DNA of 38,227 nucleotides, taken from Shimia sp. Its GTDB lineage: Bacteria > Pseudomonadota > Alphaproteobacteria > Rhodobacterales > Rhodobacteraceae. Under the pieces are notes generated by a model. It made no database searches, had not been told where the DNA came from, and saw only the letters and a list, made by a program, of their open reading frames with translations. Position numbers and translations under genes: made by a program. Each line of letters starts with the position of its first letter. Within the stretch, counting starts at the first letter, position 1. This document shows positions 1-7,879 of this stretch, piece after piece. The stretch spans positions 1 to 38,227 of the forward strand of contig NZ_JAKVCW010000025.1 of the NCBI RefSeq assembly GCF_022448905.1, written 5' to 3'.

Positions 1-69
1 GAACACTCTCTTAGTTCACGCCGCTTTTGGTTCCAAAAACTTTGACGACGGACAATAAACAGCGCTGGA

Positions 70-201
70 GTGCAGCTCGACGGGTTCGGAGATGCGATCG
101 TGGCCGAACTTATTGATATGTGTGACGAAAGCGCACCTTACTCGGCCATGGTCATTGCATGGATGGAAGGCTTCCGGCAGCGTATTGAAGAAACAGTGTA
201 G
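70..201 (+). CDS. Possible small protein or 3' gene remnant (43 aa)
   Basis: An open frame runs from a GTG at 70 to TAG at 199-201, ending 9 nt before the DUF2235 gene. The peptide is acidic, with the segment AELIDMCDESAPYSAMVIAW, and could form helices. The same frame is open upstream to a stop at 43-45, so it may be the end of a degraded larger gene. I do not recognise a family and see no clear ribosome binding site. Its close spacing to the next gene is the main reason to keep it. The remaining bases 1-69 show nothing recognisable. Confidence 0.25.
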   Translation: MQLDGFGDAIVAELIDMCDESAPYSAMVIAWMEGFRQRIEETV

Positions 202-210
202 GCAGAGAAC

Positions 211-1380
211 ATGCCGAAAAACATCGTGATATTGCTGGACGGCACCTCAAACGGGATCACGTCACAGCGCACTAACATACTGCGCCTCTACGGATGCCTT
301 CGAAAGAGCGAGACCCAACTCGTCTACTACGACCCAGGTGTTGGAACGATGGGTGCTCAAGGAACGTGGTCACGTCGCGTTCAAAAAGCTTCGGAATTAT
401 GGGGCATGGCAACTGGGGCCGGCATCGATCACAACGTTAAGGAAGCCTATCGGTTCCTTGTCGAGAATTACAGCGACGGCAAAGCCGGCGATGGCGAGCG
501 TGATCGTATCTATCTCTTCGGTTTCTCACGTGGCGCGTATACGGCGCGGATATTGGCCGGTTTCATCTACACGATTGGTTTGATTAAACCTCGGAACCTA
601 AACCTCGTCGACTATGCCTATCGAGCTTACAAGCGGATTGGAGAGAGTGCTGACGACGATCAATTCGCAGAAGTCCGGCTCTACGAAAGGATATTGGCCA
701 CAGATCGTCCGCCAGTGAGGTTTCTGGGTCTCTTCGATACTGTAGCATCGGTTATTGAACCCGGCCCTGGAATTTTGCCGCAACTCAAACACCATGCTTC
801 AACCTCTAGAAACCCTGGAGTTGAGAGCGTGCGCCACGCTGTTGCTTTAGATGAACGGAGGAGGATGTTTCGAGCACTCCTCTGGCCGAATGATCAGGTT
901 TATCATCAGAATCCCTTTGCCACGGATAAAGCCGTTCCACAGGACGCTTTAGAAGTTTGGTTTAATGGATCTCACGGAGATGTTGGAGGTGGGTACAAAG
1001 AGGATCAGTCAGGCCTGGCGAAGATTCCGCTTCAGTGGATGATCGAAGAGGCAAGGGAAATAGGGCTCGAGTTTGTTTCCCAAACTGTGAACCGAATTGT
1101 TCTGGGTACGAACCCAGAGAAGCCGTACTCGCAACCAGATGCACTTGCCGACCGACATACCTCCATGAATCTTGCCTGGAAGGTTTTGGAGTATGTCCCC
1201 TTGCCAACGAAACGTGATGGCATGTCCAGGATAGGGATGACAAAGGAAAGACCCAGAATTGTGCCTGTTGGAGCAAGGATACATGCTTCGGTAGTGGCTA
1301 GAGCAAAAGAGAAGGGCGGTCTGGAAGCCCATGTTCCAAAGGATCACCGAACAGAGGGAGATCCCAAGGACTGGATCTAA
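211..1380 (+). CDS. DUF2235 alpha/beta-hydrolase domain protein
   Basis: The 389-aa product is a DUF2235 protein, the serine-hydrolase-like family related to the Tle1 phospholipase domain of type VI effectors. It begins with the family's VILLDGTSNG strand (D10). The nucleophile elbow GFSRGAY lies at residues 104-110 (Ser106), an LFDTVAS motif at about 174-180 (Asp176) and the histidine motif HGDVGGGY at 255-262 (His255). Ser, Asp and His of a catalytic triad are therefore all present. No signal peptide or membrane segment is seen. No VgrG, PAAR or immunity gene lies next to it, so a secretion-effector role is not supported here. The substrate is unknown; a lipid or ester is a family-based guess. 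Confidence 0.85.
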   Translation: MPKNIVILLDGTSNGITSQRTNILRLYGCLRKSETQLVYYDPGVGTMGAQGTWSRRVQKASELWGMATGAGIDHNVKEAYRFLVENYSDGKAGDGERDRIYLFGFSRGAYTARILAGFIYTIGLIKPRNLNLVDYAYRAYKRIGESADDDQFAEVRLYERILATDRPPVRFLGLFDTVASVIEPGPGILPQLKHHASTSRNPGVESVRHAVALDERRRMFRALLWPNDQVYHQNPFATDKAVPQDALEVWFNGSHGDVGGGYKEDQSGLAKIPLQWMIEEAREIGLEFVSQTVNRIVLGTNPEKPYSQPDALADRHTSMNLAWKVLEYVPLPTKRDGMSRIGMTKERPRIVPVGARIHASVVARAKEKGGLEAHVPKDHRTEGDPKDWI

Positions 1381-1499
1381 ATTGGTTGTCCAGAACCAAA
1401 TCAACTCCAGATGGTGCGCGGATCGGAGTGGGTTGCTGAAACTAGCAGTGACTCGGGTATTGGAAGGTCAGTTAACAGACATGGTGCGCAACGCGGTCG

Positions 1500-1726
1500 A
1501 AGGAGAATTGCTGCTTGTCCGGATGCGGCCAAAGACAGTAAAACTGCGTCTGTCGGCGAGGGCCTTTTGAAGTGACAAAACCACCGTTGAAGCTCTTTTG
1601 TAGGATCTTTGGCCGAATGGGCTGACTGAGGGCAAAACCAATCTACTGAATACGTTACTACAACTCCAGATGTATGGCCGCGCGAATATTGATCTGCTTT
1701 TGGCGCGCCTCGCTGAGGCATCATAA
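1500..1726 (+). pseudogene. Degenerate ISL3-family transposase C-terminus
   Basis: The frame ending at TAA 1724-1726 reads DLWPNGLTEGKTNLLNTLLQ, followed by LQMYGRANIDLLLARLAEAS. This matches the typical ISL3-family ending (W-S-N-G-x-x-E-G-x-x-N-x-L-K...MYGRAxxDLL). There is an in-frame TAG at 1601-1603, a TGA at 1568-1570, and an apparent frame change near 1560-1570, upstream of which the other frame gives ASVGEGLLK. It is an inactive fragment with no matching terminal repeats. The rest of 1381-1910 has no gene I can support; it includes a G-rich run (1847-1864). Confidence 0.55.
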
Positions 1727-1924
1727 TCATCAAGGCGTATCAATTCGGAGGCAGAGCCAGTACTGAATTCCGATTCACACCTGAACATTCGATAACACGG
1801 TAGGAGCCTTAACTAAGTGAAAAGTGTTCTTACGTAAATTTCATCCGGTTGGGTGGGTGGGTGGCGTCCCGCTCCGCTCGCCGGAAAAAATATCATTATA
1901 AAACAGTGTCTTGCATGATTTATG

Positions 1925-1971
1925 TGGAGGCGAGTACCGGAATCGAACCGGTGTACACGGATTTGCAATCC
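1925..1971 (-). other. tRNA-Cys(GCA) 3' fragment, probable att site
   Basis: Read on the minus strand from 1971 to 1925, the sequence gives the 5' anticodon stem GGATT, the anticodon GCA in its loop, AATCC, the variable region, a T-arm with GGTTCGATTCC, the acceptor strand ACTCGCC and TCCA. This is the 3' 47 nt of a bacterial tRNA-Cys. The D-arm and 5' acceptor are missing: beyond 1971 the sequence no longer fits a tRNA. Such 3'-end duplications are the usual trace of tyrosine-recombinase integration at a tRNA gene. No integrase gene is in the window. The intact tRNA-Cys is expected elsewhere. Confidence 0.8.
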
Positions 1972-2081
1972 AGAAAGAGAGCTTGCAAAACCAACGGCTT
2001 AAGGGTGCAAAACACCCCCTGACAAAAAGTGAACAAAAAGCGAAAGTTTCAAAGCCAAATTCGCCAGTTCAAAACGAAAAA

Positions 2082-2115
2082 GGCCCCGTCACAGCGGCAA
2101 CTGTGAACCGGGGCC
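2082..2115 (-). terminator. Strong hairpin, leftward Rho-independent terminator
   Basis: GGCCCCG (2082-2088) pairs with CGGGGCC (2109-2115), and an inner CACAG/CTGTG extends the stem. On the minus strand the stem is followed by TTTTTCGTTTT, a U-tract, so it would stop leftward transcription. It lies between the tRNA-Cys scar and the HTH gene, and may be the end of a gene lost at the island junction. Confidence 0.6.
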
Positions 2116-2221
2116 AAATAGAAAAAGCCTGTCAGCTTTCGGACCATATTAGCATGGGCCAGCGGCGCACCGCAAACGCTCAGTCGACTTTTTCGCGACC
2201 TCTGACCGGTGAGGTGATCCA

Positions 2222-3085
2222 ATGAGCTGGCGCATCGCAAACGAATGCGCCGAGCGCCGCTTTGGCAGCGCCGCGCGCAAGCAGATCATCATGTTCTTGG
2301 CCGACAAGGCGAGCGACGACGGTTCGGGTATCTGGTGCTCCAAGGGGACGATCCAACGCCATACGGAACTAAGCGAGAGCACTGTCAAGCGCACCATCAT
2401 CGACTTTCTCCGAGAAGGCATCTTGATCGAGACAGGGCGGCGGCACTGCAAGAACGGCTACACCGTCATTTACCGCATCGTTCTGGAGCGCGTGACCGCG
2501 CTGGAACCCACGGCGGAGCCCGAGATTGAGACGGGGGCCACTGTGAACCCCGTCCAGCCTGAACCCGGTACGGGGACCACAGTGAACGGGGTACGGGGTT
2601 CACGGTGGACCCCAAACCATCCTAAAACCATCCATAAACCACCTACGCGCAAGCGCGAGGCGGCGGCGGAGGTTGAAGATCTTGAACTTAAAAAGATCCT
2701 AGCAGCCTATCCCGAAGACAGGATCCGAGACCGGCGAACTACTTTGCGCCTGATCGCAGTGGCTGTGATTGCGGGGGTGAAGCCCGATGACCTGCTTCAG
2801 GCGGTCAAAGCCTATGCGAAGGAAAGCGAGGGCTACACGCGCAGCAAGGTCTGTTTCTCGGACAATTGGTTCAAGATGCGACGTTGGAAAAAAGGGCTCG
2901 CCCAAGTAAAGGCGGACCACGAGAAGGCGCGAGAAGCCGAAGCCAAAGGCCGCGCGAGCCTCGCAGAGTGGATCCACGAGCGCCATCCCCTGTGCCGCCA
3001 CATCACCAACCGGCAGATCGAGGACTTGATTGCGTCAAAGCTGGTAACTCCCGAGCAGGTGCGCGCTGCGGGACTGCAGGCGTGA
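2222..3085 (+). CDS. Helix-turn-helix replication/phage-type protein
   Basis: The 287-aa product has an N-terminal winged-helix region at about residues 10-90. It is of the HTH_36/DnaD-like sort found in plasmid and phage replication or regulation proteins (WCSKGTIQRHTELSESTVKR is the recognition-helix segment). A low-complexity linker with repeated T-T-V-N, P-x-P and G-T motifs spans about 95-150. A conserved charged C-terminal domain of about 135 residues follows. The ATG at 2222 has GAGGTG just upstream. The gene lies directly inside the tRNA-Cys scar, as expected for mobile-island cargo. The last 99 codons are duplicated at 5520-5816. A replication role is only a family-level possibility. 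Confidence 0.65.
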   Translation: MSWRIANECAERRFGSAARKQIIMFLADKASDDGSGIWCSKGTIQRHTELSESTVKRTIIDFLREGILIETGRRHCKNGYTVIYRIVLERVTALEPTAEPEIETGATVNPVQPEPGTGTTVNGVRGSRWTPNHPKTIHKPPTRKREAAAEVEDLELKKILAAYPEDRIRDRRTTLRLIAVAVIAGVKPDDLLQAVKAYAKESEGYTRSKVCFSDNWFKMRRWKKGLAQVKADHEKAREAEAKGRASLAEWIHERHPLCRHITNRQIEDLIASKLVTPEQVRAAGLQA

Positions 3086-3212
3086 CTTCCGAAAGAAGGC
3101 ATGGAAATTTCTTCGCGCGAACGGATGCGTTGTGTGAGATTGGTGAAGTGAGCGTACATCCACTATGGTTTGGCTCGGTAGTGCCTCGTAGAGGTAACCT
3201 TAAGATGCTCAA

Positions 3213-3310
3213 TGTTCTCTTGAGATAACATAAGGTCTGATTTTCGTTTGGGTGAGTAGCCTGTGGTCTTAGATACCGTGCGTTGACGTTAATGTTCTCT
3301 CAGTGTAACG
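3213..3310 (+). promoter_or_regulatory. Candidate HipB operators and hipBA promoter
   Basis: Two imperfect palindromes, TGTTCTCTTGAGATAACA (3213-3230) and TGTTCTCTCAGTGTAACG (3293-3310), share the leading AATGTTCTCT and start exactly 80 bp apart. A -35 TTGACG (3283-3288) with a weak -10 TAACGT (3306-3311, 17-nt spacer) puts the second palindrome across the spacer and -10. That arrangement fits autorepression of hipBA, with looping between the two sites possible. Assignment to HipB is inferred from position only. Confidence 0.5.
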
Positions 3311-3343
3311 TAGTAATGTTTTGTGTTTCCTGGAGAATTCATT

Positions 3344-3646
3344 ATGGCTGTTCCGATCAAAATGCCCCGGGCGGCGCGTAAGGAACTCATGACGCTTGGT
3401 GAGAACATTCGCATTGCGCGCCTGCGTCGAAGGCTCACTGCTGAGATTGTCGCGCAGCGCGCTGGAACAACGCGGCAGACCATCGCCAAGATCGAAAACG
3501 GGAATCCCGCAGTTAAGATCGGCACCTACGTGGCAGTGTTGCAGGCGCTTGGCCTCCTGAAAGGTTGGGGGGATCTTGATGACCCGGTTGGTGAACAGAT
3601 GGCGCTGGATGACCTGCCTCAGCGTGCGAGACTGAAAAATGGTTGA
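3344..3646 (+). CDS. hipB: HipB-like XRE-family antitoxin/repressor
   Basis: The 100-aa product has an XRE helix-turn-helix at about residues 17-75 (LGENIRIARLRRRLTAEIVA, then TTRQTIAKIENG). It fits HipB, the DNA-binding antitoxin that binds HipA and represses the operon. I chose ATG 3344 because TGGAGA (3331-3336) precedes it at good spacing; a GTG at 3323 would add seven residues without a better site. The stop overlaps the hipA start by 8 nt, the coupled arrangement usual for hipBA. The length is close to that of known HipB proteins, and the pair looks intact. Confidence 0.85.
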   Translation: MAVPIKMPRAARKELMTLGENIRIARLRRRLTAEIVAQRAGTTRQTIAKIENGNPAVKIGTYVAVLQALGLLKGWGDLDDPVGEQMALDDLPQRARLKNG

Positions 3647-4859
3647 GGTCTGGATCGACTGGAAAGGGTTGAAGCGGGTCGGCACGCTACACCGCACAGC
3701 TGGGCGGGGCAGAGAGCGGGTGTCCTTTACCTATCATGACGATTGGCTTGGCGACGAAAATGCTTTTGGGCTTTCGCCGAGTATGCCTCTCGTCAAAGGG
3801 CAGTTCGTGCCTGAGGCAGGGCAGGACATGCTAGCCCCGCTGGGGGATTCTGCCCCTGACACCTGGGGTAGAACAGTGATGCGTCGCTTTGAGGGCCGCA
3901 TGGCAGAGGCCGAGGGGCGACGTCCGAGAACTCTGCAAGAGACAGATTACCTGCTTGGGGTAAATGACGAGACCCGTTTGGGTGCACTGCGCTTCAAGGT
4001 CGATGACGAGTTTCAAGCGCGTGAGGGCATAGGAGTGCCTGCGCTCGTTAGCCTCGGGGATTTGCTCCACGCCTCTCAGCGCGTTCTTCGAGGGGAAGAG
4101 ACCACTGAGGATCTCAAAATGCTGTTTGCTCCGGGAAGTTCCCTGGGAGGCGCACGACCAAAGGCGAGCATTCTTGACCAACACGGTCGTCTTTCTGTTG
4201 CGAAGTTCCCGAAAGAGACGGACACCTATTGCGTGGAACGCTGGGAAGCCATTGCTTTGGAGCTGGCAAGGCGCGCTGGGATTACGGTTTCGGATCACAC
4301 GGTTGAGATGGCGGGCGATAAGCCGGTTTTCTTGTCCCATCGGTTTGACCGGAACGATGACGGCAGGATCCCGTTCATTTCGGCCATGGCGATGCTGGGT
4401 GGTCGAGATGGCGAAAGCTACAGCTATTTGGACCTGGCAGATATTATCACGTCGGAAAGCGTCACTCCCGACCAAGACCGCGAAGAGCTCTACCGGCGGG
4501 TTGCCTTTTCCATTCTCGTCACGAATCTTGATGACCATATGCGCAATCATGGATTTCTGCGTGGGCGGGGTGGCTGGCACCTCTCACCGGCCTACGACAT
4601 CAATCCTGTGCCGAACCAACCACGCGTGCTCAAGAGCTATGTCGACGACGACAATCCGGATGCCAGTATCGACCTGCACCGCGCACAACATGAATCCTAT
4701 CTTCTCGAAATCCAGGAGGCCGATCGAATAATTGCAGAGGTGGCCGAGGCGACTATGGCTTGGCGTGACGTTGCACGTGTCTTGGGTGCTCCGGAGAGGG
4801 AGATCAAAGAGATGACGACAGCCTTCGAGCACGAGGAAGCGGATTTAGCGCGCGCATGA
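3639..4859 (+). CDS. hipA: HipA-family Ser/Thr kinase toxin
   Basis: The 406-aa product has the HipA architecture: an N-terminal subdomain (about 1-110), then the kinase core. Visible motifs are the glycine-rich loop region SSLGGARPKAS (about 168-177), VAKF (187-190), HRFDR (234-238), the catalytic-loop motif NLDDHMRNH (286-294) and the metal-binding AYD (308-310). HipA kinases phosphorylate targets such as glutamyl-tRNA synthetase and induce growth arrest or persistence; the target here is unknown. It overlaps hipB by 8 nt and all key residues are present, so the module looks functional. Confidence 0.9.
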   Translation: MVEVWIDWKGLKRVGTLHRTAGRGRERVSFTYHDDWLGDENAFGLSPSMPLVKGQFVPEAGQDMLAPLGDSAPDTWGRTVMRRFEGRMAEAEGRRPRTLQETDYLLGVNDETRLGALRFKVDDEFQAREGIGVPALVSLGDLLHASQRVLRGEETTEDLKMLFAPGSSLGGARPKASILDQHGRLSVAKFPKETDTYCVERWEAIALELARRAGITVSDHTVEMAGDKPVFLSHRFDRNDDGRIPFISAMAMLGGRDGESYSYLDLADIITSESVTPDQDREELYRRVAFSILVTNLDDHMRNHGFLRGRGGWHLSPAYDINPVPNQPRVLKSYVDDDNPDASIDLHRAQHESYLLEIQEADRIIAEVAEATMAWRDVARVLGAPEREIKEMTTAFEHEEADLARA

Positions 4860-4894
4860 GTGTGACCTTTGGATGTGGCGTAAAGTTCAAATAT

Positions 4895-4937
4895 TTACGC
4901 TGCAGCGTAATTTGTTTTGATTTACGCTAAGCCGTAA
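4895..4937 (+). promoter_or_regulatory. Tandem 16-bp palindromic operators, copy A
   Basis: TTACGCTGCAGCGTAA (4895-4910) is a perfect palindrome. After 11 nt comes the degenerate TTACGCTAAGCCGTAA (4922-4937). A further half-site, GGCGTAAA, lies near 4878. The pair ends 13 nt before the ATG of the truncated HTH gene at 4951. The same pair with the same 11-nt spacing precedes the HipB-like gene at 8016. These are likely binding sites of the HTH proteins themselves. Confidence 0.65.
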
Positions 4938-4950
4938 AAAGAGCTGTATC

Positions 4951-5121
4951 ATGGACCTCACAGCTCGAGCGGCAGAGCAGATCGGCGAAGCACTTCGACG
5001 GACACGCAAAGGGCGCGGCTGGACCCAACACGCCATGCCCGTCTCGTTGTCATTGCCTTTGCGTGAAGAAGCCATTGCTGTTGGCATACGATGTCGGGCG
5101 ACTACCTTTCATACCGTATGA
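4951..5121 (+). pseudogene. Truncated HipB-like XRE regulator
   Basis: From ATG 4951 the frame reads MDLTARAAEQIGEALRRTRK and then GRGWTQ. This is the first helix of an XRE/HipB-type HTH, normally continued by ADLA and the recognition helix. After WTQ the similarity stops and 30 unrelated residues follow to TGA 5119-5121. It therefore appears to be a 3'-deleted relative of HipB, with no HipA partner. Its operator pair is preserved just upstream. Confidence 0.55.
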
Positions 5122-5519
5122 TCCGCGGATCATATTTCCGGCTTATGGTCGGTAGATCATATTTTCTGCGAGCATTTTCTAGGTCCGGTACAGCAGTTGC
5201 AGCTTTCTACGCCAGATTCAGTGTAATTGCCGGAATGCTTCCTGAGAGATTATTCTAAATTGACTGAAACGGCTGGGGCGTCGATTGGAGCATGCGCTAC
5301 GACGTTCGGCGGCAAATTTTCCTGCGCCTCCTTTTGTACGAAAGGATCAGTCATCACTGAACTTATTGTTGGGAGTTCGATCTAGTCGATACATCTTCCA
5401 ACTTATCTCTGGCCTGCCGAGAATATCTAGATAATCACCCATTGGAACGACCGCAAAACCCGCCTTCATCGCGCGCGAGGCAAACTCGCTTGACGAAACT
5501 TCATACATGCCCCGTCTTT
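5122..5519. other. Non-coding stretch, no gene recognised
   Basis: I see no supported gene here. The segment begins at the right half of a perfect 16-bp palindrome, ATGATCCGCGGATCAT (5118-5133). The string GATCATATTT recurs at 5128-5137 and again about 25 bp later. The stretch separates the truncated HTH gene from a duplicated gene end and is probably degenerate junction sequence. The open frame from 5442 enters the duplicated segment at 5520 and has no recognisable N-terminus. Confidence 0.4.
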
Positions 5520-5816
5520 GATCTGAAGCAAGCGGTCACAGCGTACGCCAAGGAAAGCGAAGGCTACACGCGCAGCAAGGTCTGTTTCTCGGACAACTGG
5601 TTCAAGATGCGGCGTTGGGAGAAGGGGCTTGCCCAGGTACAGGCGGACCGAGAGAAGGCGCGAGCGGCCGAAGCCAAGGGCCGTGCGAGTCTCGCCGAGT
5701 GGATCCACGAGCAGCATCCCCTGTGCCGCCACATCACCAACCGGCAGATCGAGGATTTGATCGCATCAAAGCTAGTGACGCCTGAGCAGGTGCGCGCTGC
5801 GGGGCTGCAGGCATGA
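5520..5816 (+). pseudogene. Duplicated 3' end of the HTH protein gene
   Basis: These 99 codons align without gaps to 2789-3085, the end of the HTH protein gene, both ending at the same QVRAAGLQA stop. Only about seven residues differ (for example KAYAK/TAYAK, RRWKK/RRWEK and ERHPL/EQHPL). The N-terminal HTH domain is absent and the upstream part of the open frame (from 5442) is unrelated. It is a truncated paralogue or recombination scar, not a functional copy. Confidence 0.75.
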
Positions 5817-5950
5817 GAGTTGTTGCGAAATTTGAGATTGGGAAGTCTATATCTCAAAAAGTGCAGGTGTTTCTGAGGTTGTGGTTGCGGCAAGCGCAGA
5901 AATTGAGATAAGGGTTCCAGTAACGTAGAAAGTAGAGTGTTTTCTCAGAT

Positions 5951-7087
5951 ATGGACATCGCGAACTTCAAATCTGGTCAACTTGAATATCAGTACGAATA
6001 TAAGGTATTTCTGCCAGAAACCATTTGTCATGAATGGGTTGTAGCTGACCCCGAACTGTCAGAACTCCTAGGTCGCGCTGACCGTGCCCTGGGAGAGTTG
6101 AACGCCTTTGCACAGCTGATCCCCGATATCGAGTTCTTCATTCGCATGTATGTCGCAAAGGAGGCCACCCAATCCAGCCGGATCGAAGGTACTCAAACCA
6201 ACATCGAAGATGCATTCAAGGATGCTGATGACCTGAACCCAGAAGAGCGCGACGACTGGGCCGAGGTGCAAAACTATATCCAAGCGATCAACTTTGCGAT
6301 TGAAGCCCTAGACGAGTTACCATTGTCGAACCGATTGCTGCGTCAAACGCATGAAATATTGCTTTCTGGAGTACGTGGTCAGCAGAAACAGCCTGGACAG
6401 TTTCGCACCAGTCAGAACTGGATCGGGGTCAGCTTGAAAAACGCCGTGTTTGTGCCGCCGCATCATGACCATGTTCCAGATCTGATGGGTGATCTGGAAG
6501 CATTTTTGCACGCTGCCCATCTGTTTGTGCATCCACTGGTGCGAATTGCCATTGGGCACTACCAGTTTGAGACAATTCACCCGTTTTTGGACGGTAACGG
6601 GCGTCTGGGGCGCTTGCTGATATCGCTATATCTTGCGTCAGAGGGGTTGCTAGTGCGGCCAGCGCTGTATCTGTCGGACTATTTTGAACGTAACAAGACC
6701 GCGTATGTGGATCACTTGATGGCCGTGCGCCAGGGCAATCACTTGCGGGAATGGCTGGTGTTTTTTCTCCATGGCGTTGAAGAAACAGCACGCGCTTCAG
6801 CAGACGTATTCCGGTCTATTTTGGCAATCAAGGAACGGATCGAACGAGATGTACTGCCTCGGTTCAGCGCGCGCCGACAAGACAACGCGCAGGCGCTGAT
6901 ACGGCACCTGTACGCGCGTCCTGTTGTGGATGTGAAAATGGTGGCCGAAATCATTGGGGCTACCGGCAATACCGCATCCGCGCTGATAACCGATATGGTC
7001 AGTCACGGTGTTTTGGTTGAAGTTACGGGGCAACGCCGAAATCGACTGTTTGTTTTCAACGAATATATCGAGCTGTTCAGGAGGTAG
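5951..7087 (+). CDS. Fic-domain AMPylating enzyme with inhibitory motif and C-terminal HTH
   Basis: The 378-aa product is a Fic protein, a family that usually transfers AMP to target hydroxyl groups. The core motif HPFLDGNGRLGR lies at 210-221 (His210 catalytic, all canonical residues kept). An N-terminal domain carries the autoinhibitory motif SSRIEG at 75-80 (Glu79), which places it in the class with the inhibitory helix N-terminal in the same chain. The C-terminal part (about 310-378) looks like a winged helix (VKMVAEIIGATGNTASALIT). No separate FicA-like antitoxin is seen. It converges with the AbiEi-type gene. No strong Shine-Dalgarno is visible before ATG 5951. Confidence 0.9.
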   Translation: MDIANFKSGQLEYQYEYKVFLPETICHEWVVADPELSELLGRADRALGELNAFAQLIPDIEFFIRMYVAKEATQSSRIEGTQTNIEDAFKDADDLNPEERDDWAEVQNYIQAINFAIEALDELPLSNRLLRQTHEILLSGVRGQQKQPGQFRTSQNWIGVSLKNAVFVPPHHDHVPDLMGDLEAFLHAAHLFVHPLVRIAIGHYQFETIHPFLDGNGRLGRLLISLYLASEGLLVRPALYLSDYFERNKTAYVDHLMAVRQGNHLREWLVFFLHGVEETARASADVFRSILAIKERIERDVLPRFSARRQDNAQALIRHLYARPVVDVKMVAEIIGATGNTASALITDMVSHGVLVEVTGQRRNRLFVFNEYIELFRR

Positions 7088-7169
7088 GCGTTCAGAGACT
7101 GGTGCAAGTGGAGCTCCCTGCAAAGCTGGTCTTTAAGGAGTAATCGGTCGTCGACCAAATGATCCACAT

Positions 7170-7766
7170 TCATTTATGCTCTACAATCTGTCGCACTATA
7201 GGATGCATCCATGCAGGTAGGTGCCTGCTTTGCTTTTCCAAGAGCTTCAGATCATTGTCGTCCAGTGCGCGTGAAAGGCGGTCGACGATTTGGCTGTCCA
7301 CACGGTCTTTGCCGACATAACGCAACGCCTGGAAGATAACCCCAGTCTTATGTCCTGCGCTGACCAATGTTTTGGGGGATGCCTTGCGGAACTGGATAAC
7401 TTGCCGTCCAACTTTCTTGGTGCGGGTCGGGCCGTAGGTCATATAGGTCGGCTTGGATGGTACCTGAGTGGAAAGGCCCAGCTGATTGGCAGCCATCGAA
7501 GGAGAAGGTTGCAAGATCGGACCGTACTTTCGAGCAACAGCCTTTGCGATGTCATCGGCGGAAGGCGACAGAAACCCGAAGCGCGGGCTCTTCTTCGGGT
7601 AGTCATACAGCCCCCGCGCCAGTCGCCGGATCACACCCTGATCAGCAAGGCGTGACAAGGCCTGATCTACGCTTGCGCGGGATCCGATGTCGAGAAAATC
7701 GGTCGGCGCAAAGATTGCGCCGCGACCTTTTCCGATGATGCGTTGCTTTATGTTTGACGTAATCAT
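7170..7766 (-). CDS. AbiEi-type (DUF6088) antitoxin, without toxin partner
   Basis: The 198-aa product begins with a winged helix (about 1-60; SRASVDQALSRLADQGVIRR, then LARGLYDYPKKSPRFG), the hallmark of DUF6088/AbiEi-like type IV antitoxins and regulators. AAGGAG lies seven nt before the start. AbiEi normally represses its operon and neutralises the nucleotidyltransferase AbiEii encoded directly downstream. Here the stop TGA overlaps an ATG (AAATGA), as for a coupled second gene, but only about 80 bp follow before the convergent Fic gene and no AbiEii motifs are present. The toxin appears lost, leaving an orphan antitoxin. The assignment rests on the N-terminal motif and length. Confidence 0.7.
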   Translation of the reverse strand: MITSNIKQRIIGKGRGAIFAPTDFLDIGSRASVDQALSRLADQGVIRRLARGLYDYPKKSPRFGFLSPSADDIAKAVARKYGPILQPSPSMAANQLGLSTQVPSKPTYMTYGPTRTKKVGRQVIQFRKASPKTLVSAGHKTGVIFQALRYVGKDRVDSQIVDRLSRALDDNDLKLLEKQSRHLPAWMHPIVRQIVEHK

Positions 7767-7779
7767 GTTCGACTCCTTG

Positions 7780-7812
7780 TCAGAAATAGAGGTATGTTTT
7801 TCTGAAAGTCAA
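7780..7812 (-). promoter_or_regulatory. Promoter and inverted-repeat operator of the AbiEi-type gene
   Basis: On the minus strand, -35 TTGACT (7812-7807) and -10 TATTTC (7788-7783) are 18 nt apart. The inverted repeat TCAGAAA (7780-7786)/TTTCTGA (7799-7805) spans the -10 and most of the spacer, which fits autorepression by the encoded winged-helix protein. Confidence 0.5.
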
Positions 7813-7879
7813 CGGGCCATGGAACAACCCCTCGGTAGGAGCAACTGGCATAGGGCAAAAAGTAGAACTGGTGTGAAAT

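Noticed and set aside
211..1380. Type VI secretion effector Tle1
   Set aside because: The catalytic motifs fit the superfamily, but no VgrG, PAAR, adaptor or immunity gene is adjacent, so only the domain family is claimed.
1925..1971. Functional tRNA-Cys gene
   Set aside because: Only the 3' 47 nt are present. The D-arm and 5' acceptor strand are missing, so it cannot fold as a tRNA.
3831..4580. 249-codon open frame on the minus strand
   Set aside because: It is antisense to hipA, whose catalytic motifs are intact. No family resemblance is seen.
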